From Clostridiales bacterium (GTDB lineage: Bacteria > Bacillota > Clostridia > Oscillospirales > CAG-382): 38,204 nucleotides of DNA. How positions within the stretch are numbered: position 1 is the first letter of the stretch; each line of letters starts with the position of its first letter. The translations under genes were made by a program, and so were the position numbers. The notes below the pieces were generated by a model, which saw only the letters and a program-made list of their open reading frames with translations, was not told where the DNA came from and ran no database searches. This document shows positions 8,199 to 15,143 of this stretch, in pieces. The stretch spans positions 1-38,204 of the forward strand of contig SFLA01000015.1 in assembly GCA_004553575.1 (NCBI GenBank), given 5' to 3'.

Positions 8199-10442
8199 TT
8201 ATTCTATATCCTCGTCGTATCTGAATTCGACATATATAACCGTTCCCGGAGCTACCAGCTCGCCCGCCGCCACGCTCTGCGAATAAACATAGCAGTTGGT
8301 GTAACTGTCGTTATATATTCCGCTTACGGACAGATTCAGCTTTCTGCTTGCGAGCGCCTCGGTCACCTTGGAAGGCGACATCCGGCTCAGATCCGGCATT
8401 ACCACCATCTCCGATGTGCTGCCGGTATCCGTGTAAAGCACTACAATACCCGTTTCGATATCCAGCTCGACTCCGGAACGCGGAAGCTGATCGACTACGG
8501 TGCTGCCGGTTCCTTTGACGCAAACCTTAAGACCGAGCTGCTCTATAACATACGATGCGGTATCAACATCGGTGCCGCGGTAATCCTTTATCGTAACCGT
8601 GTCCGCACCGGAGCCCGTAGGAAGTATTCCCAGATAAGGAAGTACCTCTGTAAGGACATTTGACACTATCGGCGCGGCTATCGAACTGCCGTACAGCGCA
8701 GATTCGGTGTTCTGGGGATCATCGACAAGCACAAGTATGGCGATCTGCGGATCCTCCGCCGGTGCGAAGGTAACGCAGGACAGAACGTAATCGTTCTCGT
8801 CGGCGGTATCCAGCTTCTGGGAGGTACCGGTTTTGGACACTACATTGTATCCGTTTACGCAGGCGTTCTTGGTTGAATTGACAAGCGCCTCGAGAATAAT
8901 ATCGCAGGTAGACTGCGAAACGACCTGCCGCGCCGTTCCGTAATCTATTGTCTTTATAACATTTCCGTCCGAATCCGCTATCTTGCTTACGAGATGCGGG
9001 GTAACAAGATATCCGCCGTTGGCGACCGCGCATACCGCACGGAGGTGCTGTATCGGAGTGACCTTGAAGCCCTGACCGAACGCAGCGGTGGCAAGATCGA
9101 CAACTCCGAGCGAGCTGCTGTAAATACTGGATGCCTCTCCCAGAAAATCGGAACCGATTTTTTCGGTATACCCGAACAGATCGAAGAATTCGAGAAACAG
9201 GTCGGCGCCGATCTTCTGACTTATCTGTATGAAGGCAGGGTTGCATGAATTCTTTATTGCCTGCGCGAAGCTTTGTGTTCCGTGCGGAGTTTTGCCGTAA
9301 ACGTGGCATTTTATGGGAACTCCCGCAATGACATACTTACCGGTGCAAACAAAGGTATCGGCTTTGGTAATACATCCGTTTTCGAGAGCGATCGCGCCGG
9401 TCACCATTTTGAAGGTCGATCCGGGCTCGTAGGTGGAGCTTACGGCAAAGTTGGACCACATATCGTACAGCAGCTCCGTTCTGTACGCGGCCTTGCCCTC
9501 GTCGGTGCCCTCGTATGCATCGTACAGTGCCTGGTATGAGCTGCACAGCGTTCCGTAGTTGTTAAGATCGAACGCGGGAGCGTTTGCCAGAGCCAGCACC
9601 TCTCCGGTGTTGACGTCCATGATTATTGCGGTTACCGTACCGGTAGGCAGAGTCTCATCGTACGCCTGACCGACATACTTTTCGACAATCGACTGAATTG
9701 TCCAGTCCAGCGTTGAAACGATGGTATAGCCGTTTATTGCGTCTATATAGCTCTCGTAATCGTAAGGTATCTCGTTTCCGTCGGCGTCGGTCGCCTTGAC
9801 CACTCTTCCGTCGGTTCCGGAAAGATATTCGTTATAGGTATATTCGAGTCCCTGAAGTCCGGTATTGTCCGCTCCGGTAAAGCCGAGCACGTGGCAGGCA
9901 AAAGAACCGTACGGATAGTAGCGCTTTGAAGATTCCTCGAGACAGACAACGCTGGTAAGCCCGTTATCCGCAATAAACGACCTTACCCGGGTTTCCTCGT
10001 CCTCGGTAAGATCCTTCTTTATTATCTGGTACTTGCTCGATGTCTTGCCGCATTTTGTTTCGATTATTTCCTTATCCACACCGAGTATCGACGAAAGACC
10101 CGAAACGATAAGATCACGCTGAGCGGTATCCGATATGTCTGCAGGCGATATAAAGCAGTTCTGCACCGTAACGGTGGTAGCGATTACGGTGCCGTTGCGA
10201 TCGGTTATTTCGCCGCGTTTTGCCTCTATTGTAAGCTCGTGTGTGTATTGCTCAATCGCGCCGGTACGGTATTCCTCACCGTTAACTACCTGTATGTACG
10301 CGATGCGATATACAAGAAATCCCAGCAGCAGAACGAAAATAAGTGCAAGAACTGAAGCGCGCACCACAAAAAGCCGGCTGGTAAGCCCGACGCTTACCCC
10401 GGACACCGGTTTCTGATTCTGATCCTTATGTTCGTTGTCCAA
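8199..10442 (-). CDS. Class B penicillin-binding protein (FtsI/PbpB/SpoVD type) with PASTA domains
   Basis: Septal D,D-transpeptidase that cross-links new peptidoglycan, membrane-anchored with its catalytic domain outside. A cytoplasmic head is followed by one helix (about 28-48) and a dimerisation domain beginning AKRGEITDRNGTVIA. The transpeptidase domain has all three motifs: STFK near 342 (catalytic Ser), SCN near 399 and KTGTSQ near 537. Two PASTA-like repeats occupy the last 130 residues. The start chosen is TTG at 10442-10440, because a GGAGGAG site sits exactly 6 nt upstream of it; an upstream in-frame TTG at 10466 would place that site inside the coding region and has no site of its own. 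That gives 747 residues. Only one such PBP lies here, so pbpB and spoVD roles cannot be told apart. A hairpin with a U-rich tail precedes the gene. Confidence 0.93.
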   Translation of the reverse strand: MDNEHKDQNQKPVSGVSVGLTSRLFVVRASVLALIFVLLLGFLVYRIAYIQVVNGEEYRTGAIEQYTHELTIEAKRGEITDRNGTVIATTVTVQNCFISPADISDTAQRDLIVSGLSSILGVDKEIIETKCGKTSSKYQIIKKDLTEDEETRVRSFIADNGLTSVVCLEESSKRYYPYGSFACHVLGFTGADNTGLQGLEYTYNEYLSGTDGRVVKATDADGNEIPYDYESYIDAINGYTIVSTLDWTIQSIVEKYVGQAYDETLPTGTVTAIIMDVNTGEVLALANAPAFDLNNYGTLCSSYQALYDAYEGTDEGKAAYRTELLYDMWSNFAVSSTYEPGSTFKMVTGAIALENGCITKADTFVCTGKYVIAGVPIKCHVYGKTPHGTQSFAQAIKNSCNPAFIQISQKIGADLFLEFFDLFGYTEKIGSDFLGEASSIYSSSLGVVDLATAAFGQGFKVTPIQHLRAVCAVANGGYLVTPHLVSKIADSDGNVIKTIDYGTARQVVSQSTCDIILEALVNSTKNACVNGYNVVSKTGTSQKLDTADENDYVLSCVTFAPAEDPQIAILVLVDDPQNTESALYGSSIAAPIVSNVLTEVLPYLGILPTGSGADTVTIKDYRGTDVDTASYVIEQLGLKVCVKGTGSTVVDQLPRSGVELDIETGIVVLYTDTGSTSEMVVMPDLSRMSPSKVTEALASRKLNLSVSGIYNDSYTNCYVYSQSVAAGELVAPGTVIYVEFRYDEDIE

Positions 10443-10465
10443 GTCTGTCTCCTCCGGGTATTTCA

Positions 10466-10501
10466 AGAAAAAGGGTAAAGCCGGTCTGTCAACTTTACCC
10501 T
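10466..10501 (-). terminator. Intraoperonic hairpin with U-rich tail between ftsL and the PBP gene
   Basis: Minus-strand AGGGTAAAG pairs perfectly with CTTTACCCT (10501-10493 and 10480-10472) around a 12-nt loop, followed by UUUUCUUG. The shape is that of an intrinsic terminator or attenuator within the operon. The stem is only moderately GC-rich, so partial read-through is expected. Confidence 0.6.
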
Positions 10502-10540
10502 ACTGAGTAATTATATTCGCATTGTGCCGGTACATATGCG

Positions 10541-11125
10541 CTATTTGAGAAACCTTGATATAGCTTCCGCAACTCCGGACAGCATTACGCCGAGTCCGCC
10601 TCCCTTTCCCTCGTCTTCATGCGGGATAACATCGGTACGGGAAGCTATACTGTCCGTACGGACAATACGCTTATCGAAGCTGGGATCGCTCCCGGGGATC
10701 ATCCCGAGCTCGTCTTCGGCATATCTGGCAATTTCCTCGGCGGAAATTTTCGAATCGATTTTCTTGTTGAGCAGCGCCTGCTCGTGCTTAAGCTCCTCGA
10801 TTCTCGTCTGAAGCTCGTCGTTGAGCTTGTTATAACGATCGACCTCAGCGTAATTGATTATGGTAAACAGAAACAGCGCCGTAAGTATTAAAGCCGTGAA
10901 GATTACACCTATCGGGAGCGGGCTGCGGTCCTTTTTATGCTCGGTACGGATCGGCATTTCACGCACGGCAACCATTCCGGAATACTGCCGGGAACCGCGG
11001 CGGGAAGCGGAGCCTGCCTTAGTGCGAACCCTGACCGGCGCTCCGACGTAAAGCGACTCCCTGCTGTCCGATGCACTCTTTTTCGACACGGCGTTTTCTT
11101 TTCTGTGTTTTACGCTGCTGCTCAT
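10541..11125 (-). CDS. ftsL: FtsL-like septum formation initiator
   Basis: Small bitopic division protein of 194 residues. A long basic cytoplasmic segment (1-70, rich in Ser, Lys and Arg) is followed by one helix (about 73-92, IGVIFTALILTALFLFTIIN). A coiled coil follows (about 95-140, DRYNKLNDELQTRIEELKHE), then a terminal amphipathic stretch. This topology and the place between rsmH and the PBP gene identify it as the FtsL/DivIC-type partner that links FtsQ to the FtsW-PBP pair. Sequence in this family diverges strongly, so position and topology are the main evidence. Compared with typical FtsL (about 100-130 residues) it has an extended cytoplasmic head and an extra glycine-containing tail after the coiled coil. 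AAAGGA stands 7 nt before the ATG. It begins 17 bp after rsmH ends. Confidence 0.84.
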   Translation of the reverse strand: MSSSVKHRKENAVSKKSASDSRESLYVGAPVRVRTKAGSASRRGSRQYSGMVAVREMPIRTEHKKDRSPLPIGVIFTALILTALFLFTIINYAEVDRYNKLNDELQTRIEELKHEQALLNKKIDSKISAEEIARYAEDELGMIPGSDPSFDKRIVRTDSIASRTDVIPHEDEGKGGGLGVMLSGVAEAISRFLK

Positions 11126-11142
11126 TTCGTTTTCCTTTCGGG

Positions 11143-12069
11143 CTATATCCCCTCGACCGCTCTCAGCTTAGCGCTGTGGGAACGGCTGTTTTCTTTAAGC
11201 TCATCTTCGGACGGAAGCACCGGATGCTTCGTGATTATGCGCACCGTCGCCTTCTTGCCGCATACACATACCGGAAAATCCTTGGGACAGGTACACGGTG
11301 ACGCAAGACGCGCAAAGGTGGTCTTGACTATGCGGTCCTCGAGAGAATGGAAGCTTATTACAACTATCCGTCCGCCCTTTTTAAGACGGGACGCGGCGGA
11401 CTCGAGCGCGCGGCCGACCGACTCAAGCTCACCGTTTACCTCTATACGGATCGCCTGAAAGCTGCGCTTGGCCGGATGTCCTGCGTTCCTGCCGTAATCC
11501 GGCACCGCCTTTTCTATTATCGACGCCAGCTCAGACGTCGTTTCTATCGGTTTTTTCTCGCGATACGCGCAGATACGCGCCGCTATCCGGCGGGAAAGCT
11601 TTTCCTCGCCGTATTCGTAAAGTATACGCGCAAGCTCGCGCTCCGGATACCCGTTTACCACGTCGCGCGCGGTGATGCCGCTGTCGGTATCCATGCGCAT
11701 ATCCAGCGGAGCGTCGCTCATATACGAAAACCCTCGCTCCGGTGTGTCGAGCTGATATGATGACACGCCCAAATCGAACAGAAATCCGTCAGCGAGCCCG
11801 ATTCCCTCGCCGTCGAGCACGTCCGATAGGTTCTCGTAATTGTTTTTTACGGCAGTGAATCTCGGGTCGTGAATTTTGTTCTCCGCGTTTGAAACGGCAG
11901 CGGAATCGCGGTCAATGCCTATAATCCTTCCGTCCGGTGAAAGACGCTTTAATATAAGCGAGGTGTGACCCGCCCCGCCCAAAGTACAGTCAACGTAAAC
12001 TCCCCCGGCGTCGGTTACGAGAAGCTCGGTCGCTTCATTCGCAAGCACCGAGTAATGTATGTATTCCAT
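11143..12069 (-). CDS. rsmH: 16S rRNA (cytosine-1402-N4)-methyltransferase RsmH
   Basis: S-adenosylmethionine-dependent methyltransferase (MraW/RsmH) of 308 residues that modifies C1402 in the ribosomal P site. The N-terminus MEYIHYSVLANEATELL matches the family opening HxPVLLxE. SAM-binding motifs are VDCTLGGAGHTSLIL and IIGIDRDSAAVSNA, followed by GFLFDLGVSSYQLDTPERGF, the hallmark of RsmH. RSFQAIRIEVNGEL and VVISFHSLEDRIVK complete the signature. Length is normal. The gene starts one base after the mraZ stop (12071), so the two are translated from one message as in nearly all dcw clusters. No strong ribosome binding site is visible in front, which suggests coupling to mraZ translation. Confidence 0.97.
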   Translation of the reverse strand: MEYIHYSVLANEATELLVTDAGGVYVDCTLGGAGHTSLILKRLSPDGRIIGIDRDSAAVSNAENKIHDPRFTAVKNNYENLSDVLDGEGIGLADGFLFDLGVSSYQLDTPERGFSYMSDAPLDMRMDTDSGITARDVVNGYPERELARILYEYGEEKLSRRIAARICAYREKKPIETTSELASIIEKAVPDYGRNAGHPAKRSFQAIRIEVNGELESVGRALESAASRLKKGGRIVVISFHSLEDRIVKTTFARLASPCTCPKDFPVCVCGKKATVRIITKHPVLPSEDELKENSRSHSAKLRAVEGI

Positions 12070-12070
12070 A

Positions 12071-12490
12071 TCAGAATCCGAGCCGCTCGAGCTCCCGGGT
12101 TATCTCTTCGCTTCCGAGATAGCTCTGCTCGCTGTCCCACTCGCTCTCGGACCATATCTCAAGATGAGTGCGGTTTCCGACTATGACGACGTTTCTCTCG
12201 ATCGACGCAAATTCCCGGTGCTGCGGCGTAAGCGCAATTCTGCCCTGCGCGTCGAGCTGGGTCTCGTTCGCACCGGAATAAAAATAAAGCTTTATGTGAC
12301 GTGCCTGAGCAACCGAAAGCGTATCGAGCCTGGCACAGAAATCGTTCCACGATTGGTCGGTAAAGACCTGAAGGCATTTCCCGAGCCCCTTGCACACCCA
12401 GAACCTTTCGCCGAGCTCGGCGCGGAGCTTTACCGGGATGAAAAGCCTGCCCTTGGCATCTATGGCATGTCTGTATTCGCCGAAGAACAT
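12071..12490 (-). CDS. mraZ: Transcriptional regulator MraZ
   Basis: AbrB-fold DNA-binding protein (two SpoVT/AbrB-like halves) that in E. coli represses its own dcw promoter. The protein of 139 residues begins MFFGEYRHAIDAKGRLFIP, the canonical start, with the second DxxGRI half at DAQGRIALTPQHREF. The frame is open further upstream to an ATG at 12553, but that ATG lies inside the putative operator and would add 21 residues unlike the family. The ATG at 12490, with GAAGG 5-9 nt upstream, gives the normal length and is preferred. It is the first gene of the dcw transcript, with a promoter at 12584-12612 and three TGG boxes just downstream of the predicted transcription start, an arrangement that suggests autorepression. 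Confidence 0.95.
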   Translation of the reverse strand: MFFGEYRHAIDAKGRLFIPVKLRAELGERFWVCKGLGKCLQVFTDQSWNDFCARLDTLSVAQARHIKLYFYSGANETQLDAQGRIALTPQHREFASIERNVVIVGNRTHLEIWSESEWDSEQSYLGSEEITRELERLGF

Positions 12491-12547
12491 CCTGCCTTCA
12501 TCCTTTCCGTCCGTTTTACGTAAGTGCCGGAAAAATATGGGAAATTT

Positions 12548-12572
12548 CCCCATTTATTTCCACCCGGCACCA
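12548..12572 (-). promoter_or_regulatory. Candidate MraZ operator: three TGG boxes at 10-bp spacing
   Basis: On the minus strand TGGTG (12572-12568), TGGAA (12562-12558) and TGGGG (12552-12548) follow each other with exactly 5 nt between them. E. coli MraZ is known to bind direct TGGGN repeats with 5-nt spacing in front of mraZ. Position just after the predicted start point fits a repressor site. Only the TGG core is conserved in all three. Confidence 0.6.
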
Positions 12573-12583
12573 CCGACACGCTC

Positions 12584-12612
12584 ATTATATATAAACGTAA
12601 CGGAAAAAGCAA
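12584..12612 (-). promoter_or_regulatory. Promoter of the mraZ/dcw operon
   Basis: TTGCTT (12612-12607), a 17-bp spacer and a perfect TATAAT (12589-12584) on the minus strand. The start point would be near 12577, giving a leader of about 87 nt that contains the TGG boxes. Confidence 0.75.
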
Positions 12613-12883
12613 TACCTTTTCCAAAAAAACTTAAGATTATGTAAAACAAATTATTGCGATTATATCGGCATTTTACACCATTTTTGCCAATTTACATCCA
12701 GTTGTGCCAAAACGCATATTTTTATTATGTTAACAAACAAATGTTCTGTAACAGTTATACAAATCTACACCATGCGATCGGAGCCGGCAAGGTTATTCCG
12801 TTGTTTCTGCCGCTTTCTCCGCGCTTTAAGGGCTTTTTGTCGTTCTTGCTTCTCAATCCGGATACGATGCGGCGGTAAAACAA
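12613..12883. other. AT-rich intergenic stretch without a recognisable gene
   Basis: Between the mraZ promoter and the next terminator there is no coding frame with a ribosome binding site or recognisable protein. The first 150 bases are AT-rich and hold an imperfect tandem repeat (12672-12710). The rest is ordinary sequence in which I see nothing specific. Confidence 0.6.
12672..12710. repeat. Imperfect tandem repeat of about 20 bp upstream of mraZ
   Basis: TTTACACCATTTTTGCCAA (12672-12690) is followed directly by TTTACATCCAGTTGTGCCAA (12691-12710). Read on the minus strand it gives four TGG triplets spaced 9, 11 and 9 bp, roughly one helical turn each, about 60-100 bp upstream of the mraZ -35. 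Confidence 0.5.
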
Positions 12884-12911
12884 AAAGGCCGTGGAAAAAT
12901 CCACGGTCCTT
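12883..12911 (-). terminator. Terminator after the zinc-ribbon gene
   Basis: CCGTGGA pairs with TCCACGG (12889-12895 and 12900-12906), with further AAGG/CCTT pairing around it and a run of U on the minus strand. It ends the sigma factor/zinc-ribbon transcript. Confidence 0.85.
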
Positions 12912-12959
12912 TGTAAGCAATTGCTCGACGCCGATTATACGTATATTGATACAGGCGGC

Positions 12960-13241
12960 TTACTCAGCGCGTTGCTTGGACGCTGCATAGCATTCGCTGC
13001 AGTATACCGGTCTGTCGTTGGACGGCTGGAACGGTACCTTGGCTTCCTTGCCACACTTCGCGCAAACTGTTGTAAAGAGCTCTCTGGGAGCCTTGCCCGC
13101 ATTCTTTCTTGCATCTCTGCAGGCCTTGCATCTCTGCGGCTCGTTCTGGAATCCGCGCTCCGCATAAAACTCCTGCTCACCGGCGGTGAACACGAATTCG
13201 GAACCGCAGTCCTTACAAACCAGTTTCTTGTCTTCGTACAT
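12960..13241 (-). CDS. Zinc-ribbon domain protein with four CxxC motifs
   Basis: Small soluble protein of 93 residues starting MYEDKKLVCKDCGSEF. Four CxxC pairs (CKDC, CKAC, CAKC, CSEC) should form two zinc-binding knuckles. The first half, with an FTAGEQEFYAERGF segment and the CKAC pair, matches the probable zinc-ribbon family often annotated zf-trcl; the second half is another CxxC...CxxC ribbon. The molecular role is not known, though zinc ribbons of this kind often bind nucleic acids or proteins. The start at 13241 is chosen because GAGGT lies 9 nt upstream; the frame extends further upstream to 13301 without support. It follows the sigma factor gene by 101 bp with no terminator between, so it may share that transcript. 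A terminator follows. Confidence 0.87.
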   Translation of the reverse strand: MYEDKKLVCKDCGSEFVFTAGEQEFYAERGFQNEPQRCKACRDARKNAGKAPRELFTTVCAKCGKEAKVPFQPSNDRPVYCSECYAASKQRAE

Positions 13242-13342
13242 GCTGTTTTTACCTCGCTTGAATAATAATATTTTCCCCTTCGGACGGACTTGCACCGACA
13301 TCCCGCGTATTTGCTGCTTTTTTTAAGCTACGAAGGTATTGA

Positions 13343-13903
13343 CTATATCATGCGCCTGAGCTTTGCCCTTATGCGCTGTACGGCATTGTCCACACTCTTG
13401 ACGTCTCTTCCCAACGCCTTTGCCATATGTGCGTACGACATATCGGAAAGATACAGCTCGAAAACCTGTTTTTCGAGCGGCGACAAGACTCTGAACAGTC
13501 TGTTGTAAAGAATACGGCCGCTCTCGCTGTCGAGAAAGCCGGTCTCCGGAGATTCACCCTCCGCCGTGTCCGACTCCTCCGTAGGGAGCTCCGATACGAG
13601 CGCGGATGCGCTCCTGTTATACTTGCGCAGTGCCGTTATTATACTGCGCTTCATACAGACTACTGCATAAGTGGAAAACTCTGCCTGCTTGTCATCGTAA
13701 CTGCGGACCGCCTTCAGCAGACCGATCAGCCCCTCCTGCGCGAGATCCTCTTTTTCCGACTCGGAAACGGCAAGCGTTCCGATATAAGAGTGAAGCAGGT
13801 GGGAGTAACGGTGCATAAGCAGAGCGAAAGCAAGCGAATCGCCCTCGCGCGCGGATTTGATAAGCATCGCTTCTTCTGTTTTGCGGGAAGCAGATTTATC
13901 CAT
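13343..13903 (-). CDS. sigH: RNA polymerase sigma factor, sigma-H-like
   Basis: Sigma-70 family factor of 186 residues. Region 2 is visible as SEKEDLAQEGLIGLLKAVRSYD and FSTYAVVCMKRSIITALRKYNR (core binding and -10 recognition). Region 4 ends the protein as LSPLEKQVFELYLSDMSYAH followed by VKSVDNAVQRIRAKLRR, a helix-turn-helix close in pattern to Bacillus SigH (VKSIDNALQRVKRKL). In Bacillus SigH drives early sporulation and competence genes; in other Firmicutes its regulon differs, so the role here is inferred. It is shorter than SigH of Bacillus (about 218), with a shortened middle. GAGG lies 5 nt before the ATG, and a good promoter overlapped by a perfect palindrome lies upstream. In Bacillus sigH sits next to rpmG-secE-nusG; here those genes are 20 kb away. 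Confidence 0.85.
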   Translation of the reverse strand: MDKSASRKTEEAMLIKSAREGDSLAFALLMHRYSHLLHSYIGTLAVSESEKEDLAQEGLIGLLKAVRSYDDKQAEFSTYAVVCMKRSIITALRKYNRSASALVSELPTEESDTAEGESPETGFLDSESGRILYNRLFRVLSPLEKQVFELYLSDMSYAHMAKALGRDVKSVDNAVQRIRAKLRRMI

Positions 13904-13951
13904 CGGCGCCTCGTTGTAGAAAAATCAAAAACAATTGTCAACGCAGATATT

Positions 13952-13979
13952 ACTATAACACATTTTAGCAAATTGTCAA
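13952..13979 (-). promoter_or_regulatory. Promoter of the sigma-H-like gene
   Basis: On the minus strand TTGACA (13979-13974) with 16-bp spacing to TATAGT (13957-13952). The predicted start is near 13945, about 40 nt before the ATG. Confidence 0.7.
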
Positions 13980-13993
13980 GTGAAATTTCACTT
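13978..13993. promoter_or_regulatory. Perfect 16-bp palindrome touching the -35 of the sigma gene
   Basis: AAGTGAAATTTCACTT is a perfect dyad. It overlaps the upstream end of the -35 hexamer by two bases, a typical place for an operator. A second half site TTCACTT stands at 14038-14044. No protein can be named as the binder. Confidence 0.5.
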
Positions 13994-14046
13994 TTCTTTC
14001 AAAAATGTTTCAAAATTTTGCCCGATATTTGTCAAACTTCACTTTT

Positions 14047-15141
14047 TTACAGCATTCTGCACATCTCCGGGAGCTTACGTTCTATGTCCTGTGCAAGCTT
14101 GATCTGACATTTTGCACGAACGAGATTATGTCCTTCGTATGCGGTTTTGAAATAAGTATCGCCGTTAAGGTAATCGGCAAGGAATCTCGAAGCCAGCTCG
14201 AGCGTTACGGTAAGCACGCCGTAGGGCAGCGATATCAGCTCGGTCTCCCCGACCCCGGAAAGCCTCGGAACGTAGCCCTCGGCAAACTGGCGGTACATAT
14301 TGATATCAAGCGAAACGGCGGACAGATCGCGCTCGTCCTCGGAAGCGGTGTTTCCGGCAAACCGTACGGCATCTCCGAAATCGTATGCGATATAGCCGGG
14401 CATTACGGTATCCAGGTCGATTACCGCCAGCGGCTCGCCGGTAGAAGCGTCAAACATAACGTTGTTGCACTTGGTATCGTTGTGCGTTACCCTCAGCTTA
14501 ACGCCGCCTGTCGAAGCGAGGTCGCGGATATACGAAAACGCTTCCTTCATCGAAACGAGATATTCTATCTCCGCACGTGCGGACCCGGCTCTTCCGCAGA
14601 GATCGGCATCGACTGCGCCCGTAAAGCTGTCGAACCGTTTAACGCTGTCGTGAAATCCGGGGATCGTCTCATACAGTGTCGAAGCGTCGAAATCGGACAA
14701 GTACCTTTCGAAATCGCCGAACGCCTTGCCGGTATTCCGCATTATCTTGGCGGTGGGCCGGCTGTTGAAGGTGCAGGAATCGGTTATATAGTTTATCACA
14801 CGCCAATATCCGCCGTCGGACGAACGGTATATGTAGCTGCCGTCCGGTGTGTGATACATCTTCAGCACTCTGCGCTTAATATCCGGCTCGCCTTCTTCGC
14901 GCAGGCGTCGGCGTATATGCTCGGTTATTCCGCACACATTGCTGATAATTTTTTCCGGCTCGGAAAAAACGTAGTGATTTATCCGCTGTACCAGATAGGT
15001 TCTTCCGCCGTCGGCATAATCGGTATGAACGGTATAGGTGTCGTTTATATTTCCGCTTTTGATCACGTTATACCCGAGAAATCCTCCCTTAAGCCTGAAG
15101 GCGCGGCATATCTCCTCGAAGGTTGAGTTAAGTGATTCCAT
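14047..15141 (-). CDS. APH-fold sugar kinase resembling N-acetylhexosamine 1-kinase (NahK)
   Basis: Phosphotransferase-family (APH/choline kinase fold) protein of 364 residues. The N-terminal lobe has FLGYNVIKSGNINDTYTVH and YLVQRINHYVFSEPEKIISN, close to the opening of NahK-type kinases. The catalytic loop is THNDTKCNNVMFD (Asp near 222) and the metal site is AVIDLDTVMPGYIAYDFGD (Asp near 242-244). These motifs favour a sugar 1-kinase over an antibiotic kinase. It is the last gene of the glycogen operon, so phosphorylating a free hexose or maltose at C1 is a reasonable but untested idea. The second ATG (15141) is used because GAGGAG lies 8 nt upstream; the first ATG (15147) overlaps the amylase stop but is only 2 nt from that site. 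No transcription terminator is obvious after it. Confidence 0.8.
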   Translation of the reverse strand: MESLNSTFEEICRAFRLKGGFLGYNVIKSGNINDTYTVHTDYADGGRTYLVQRINHYVFSEPEKIISNVCGITEHIRRRLREEGEPDIKRRVLKMYHTPDGSYIYRSSDGGYWRVINYITDSCTFNSRPTAKIMRNTGKAFGDFERYLSDFDASTLYETIPGFHDSVKRFDSFTGAVDADLCGRAGSARAEIEYLVSMKEAFSYIRDLASTGGVKLRVTHNDTKCNNVMFDASTGEPLAVIDLDTVMPGYIAYDFGDAVRFAGNTASEDERDLSAVSLDINMYRQFAEGYVPRLSGVGETELISLPYGVLTVTLELASRFLADYLNGDTYFKTAYEGHNLVRAKCQIKLAQDIERKLPEMCRML

Positions 15142-15143
15142 TA

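Noticed and set aside
12491..12553. Upstream ATG adding 21 residues to MraZ
   Set aside because: It lies within the putative operator, the added residues do not match the family, and the 12490 start gives the normal length.
13262..13325. Possible RNA gene in the gap between the sigma factor and zinc-ribbon genes (GGTGCAAGTCC)
   Set aside because: Resembles a T-loop only briefly; no full tRNA or other RNA fold can be made.
13913..13941. Second promoter (TTGACA at 13941-13936) for the sigma gene
   Set aside because: The only -10-like sequence would put the start point next to the ATG and leave no room for a ribosome binding site.
14005..15126. Plus-strand open frame of 373 codons opposite the sugar kinase
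   Set aside because: Shadow of the kinase gene; the protein-like motifs (HND, DLD) are on the minus strand.
14047..15141. Aminoglycoside resistance gene
   Set aside because: The APH fold is shared, but the N-terminal motifs and operon context point to a sugar kinase.
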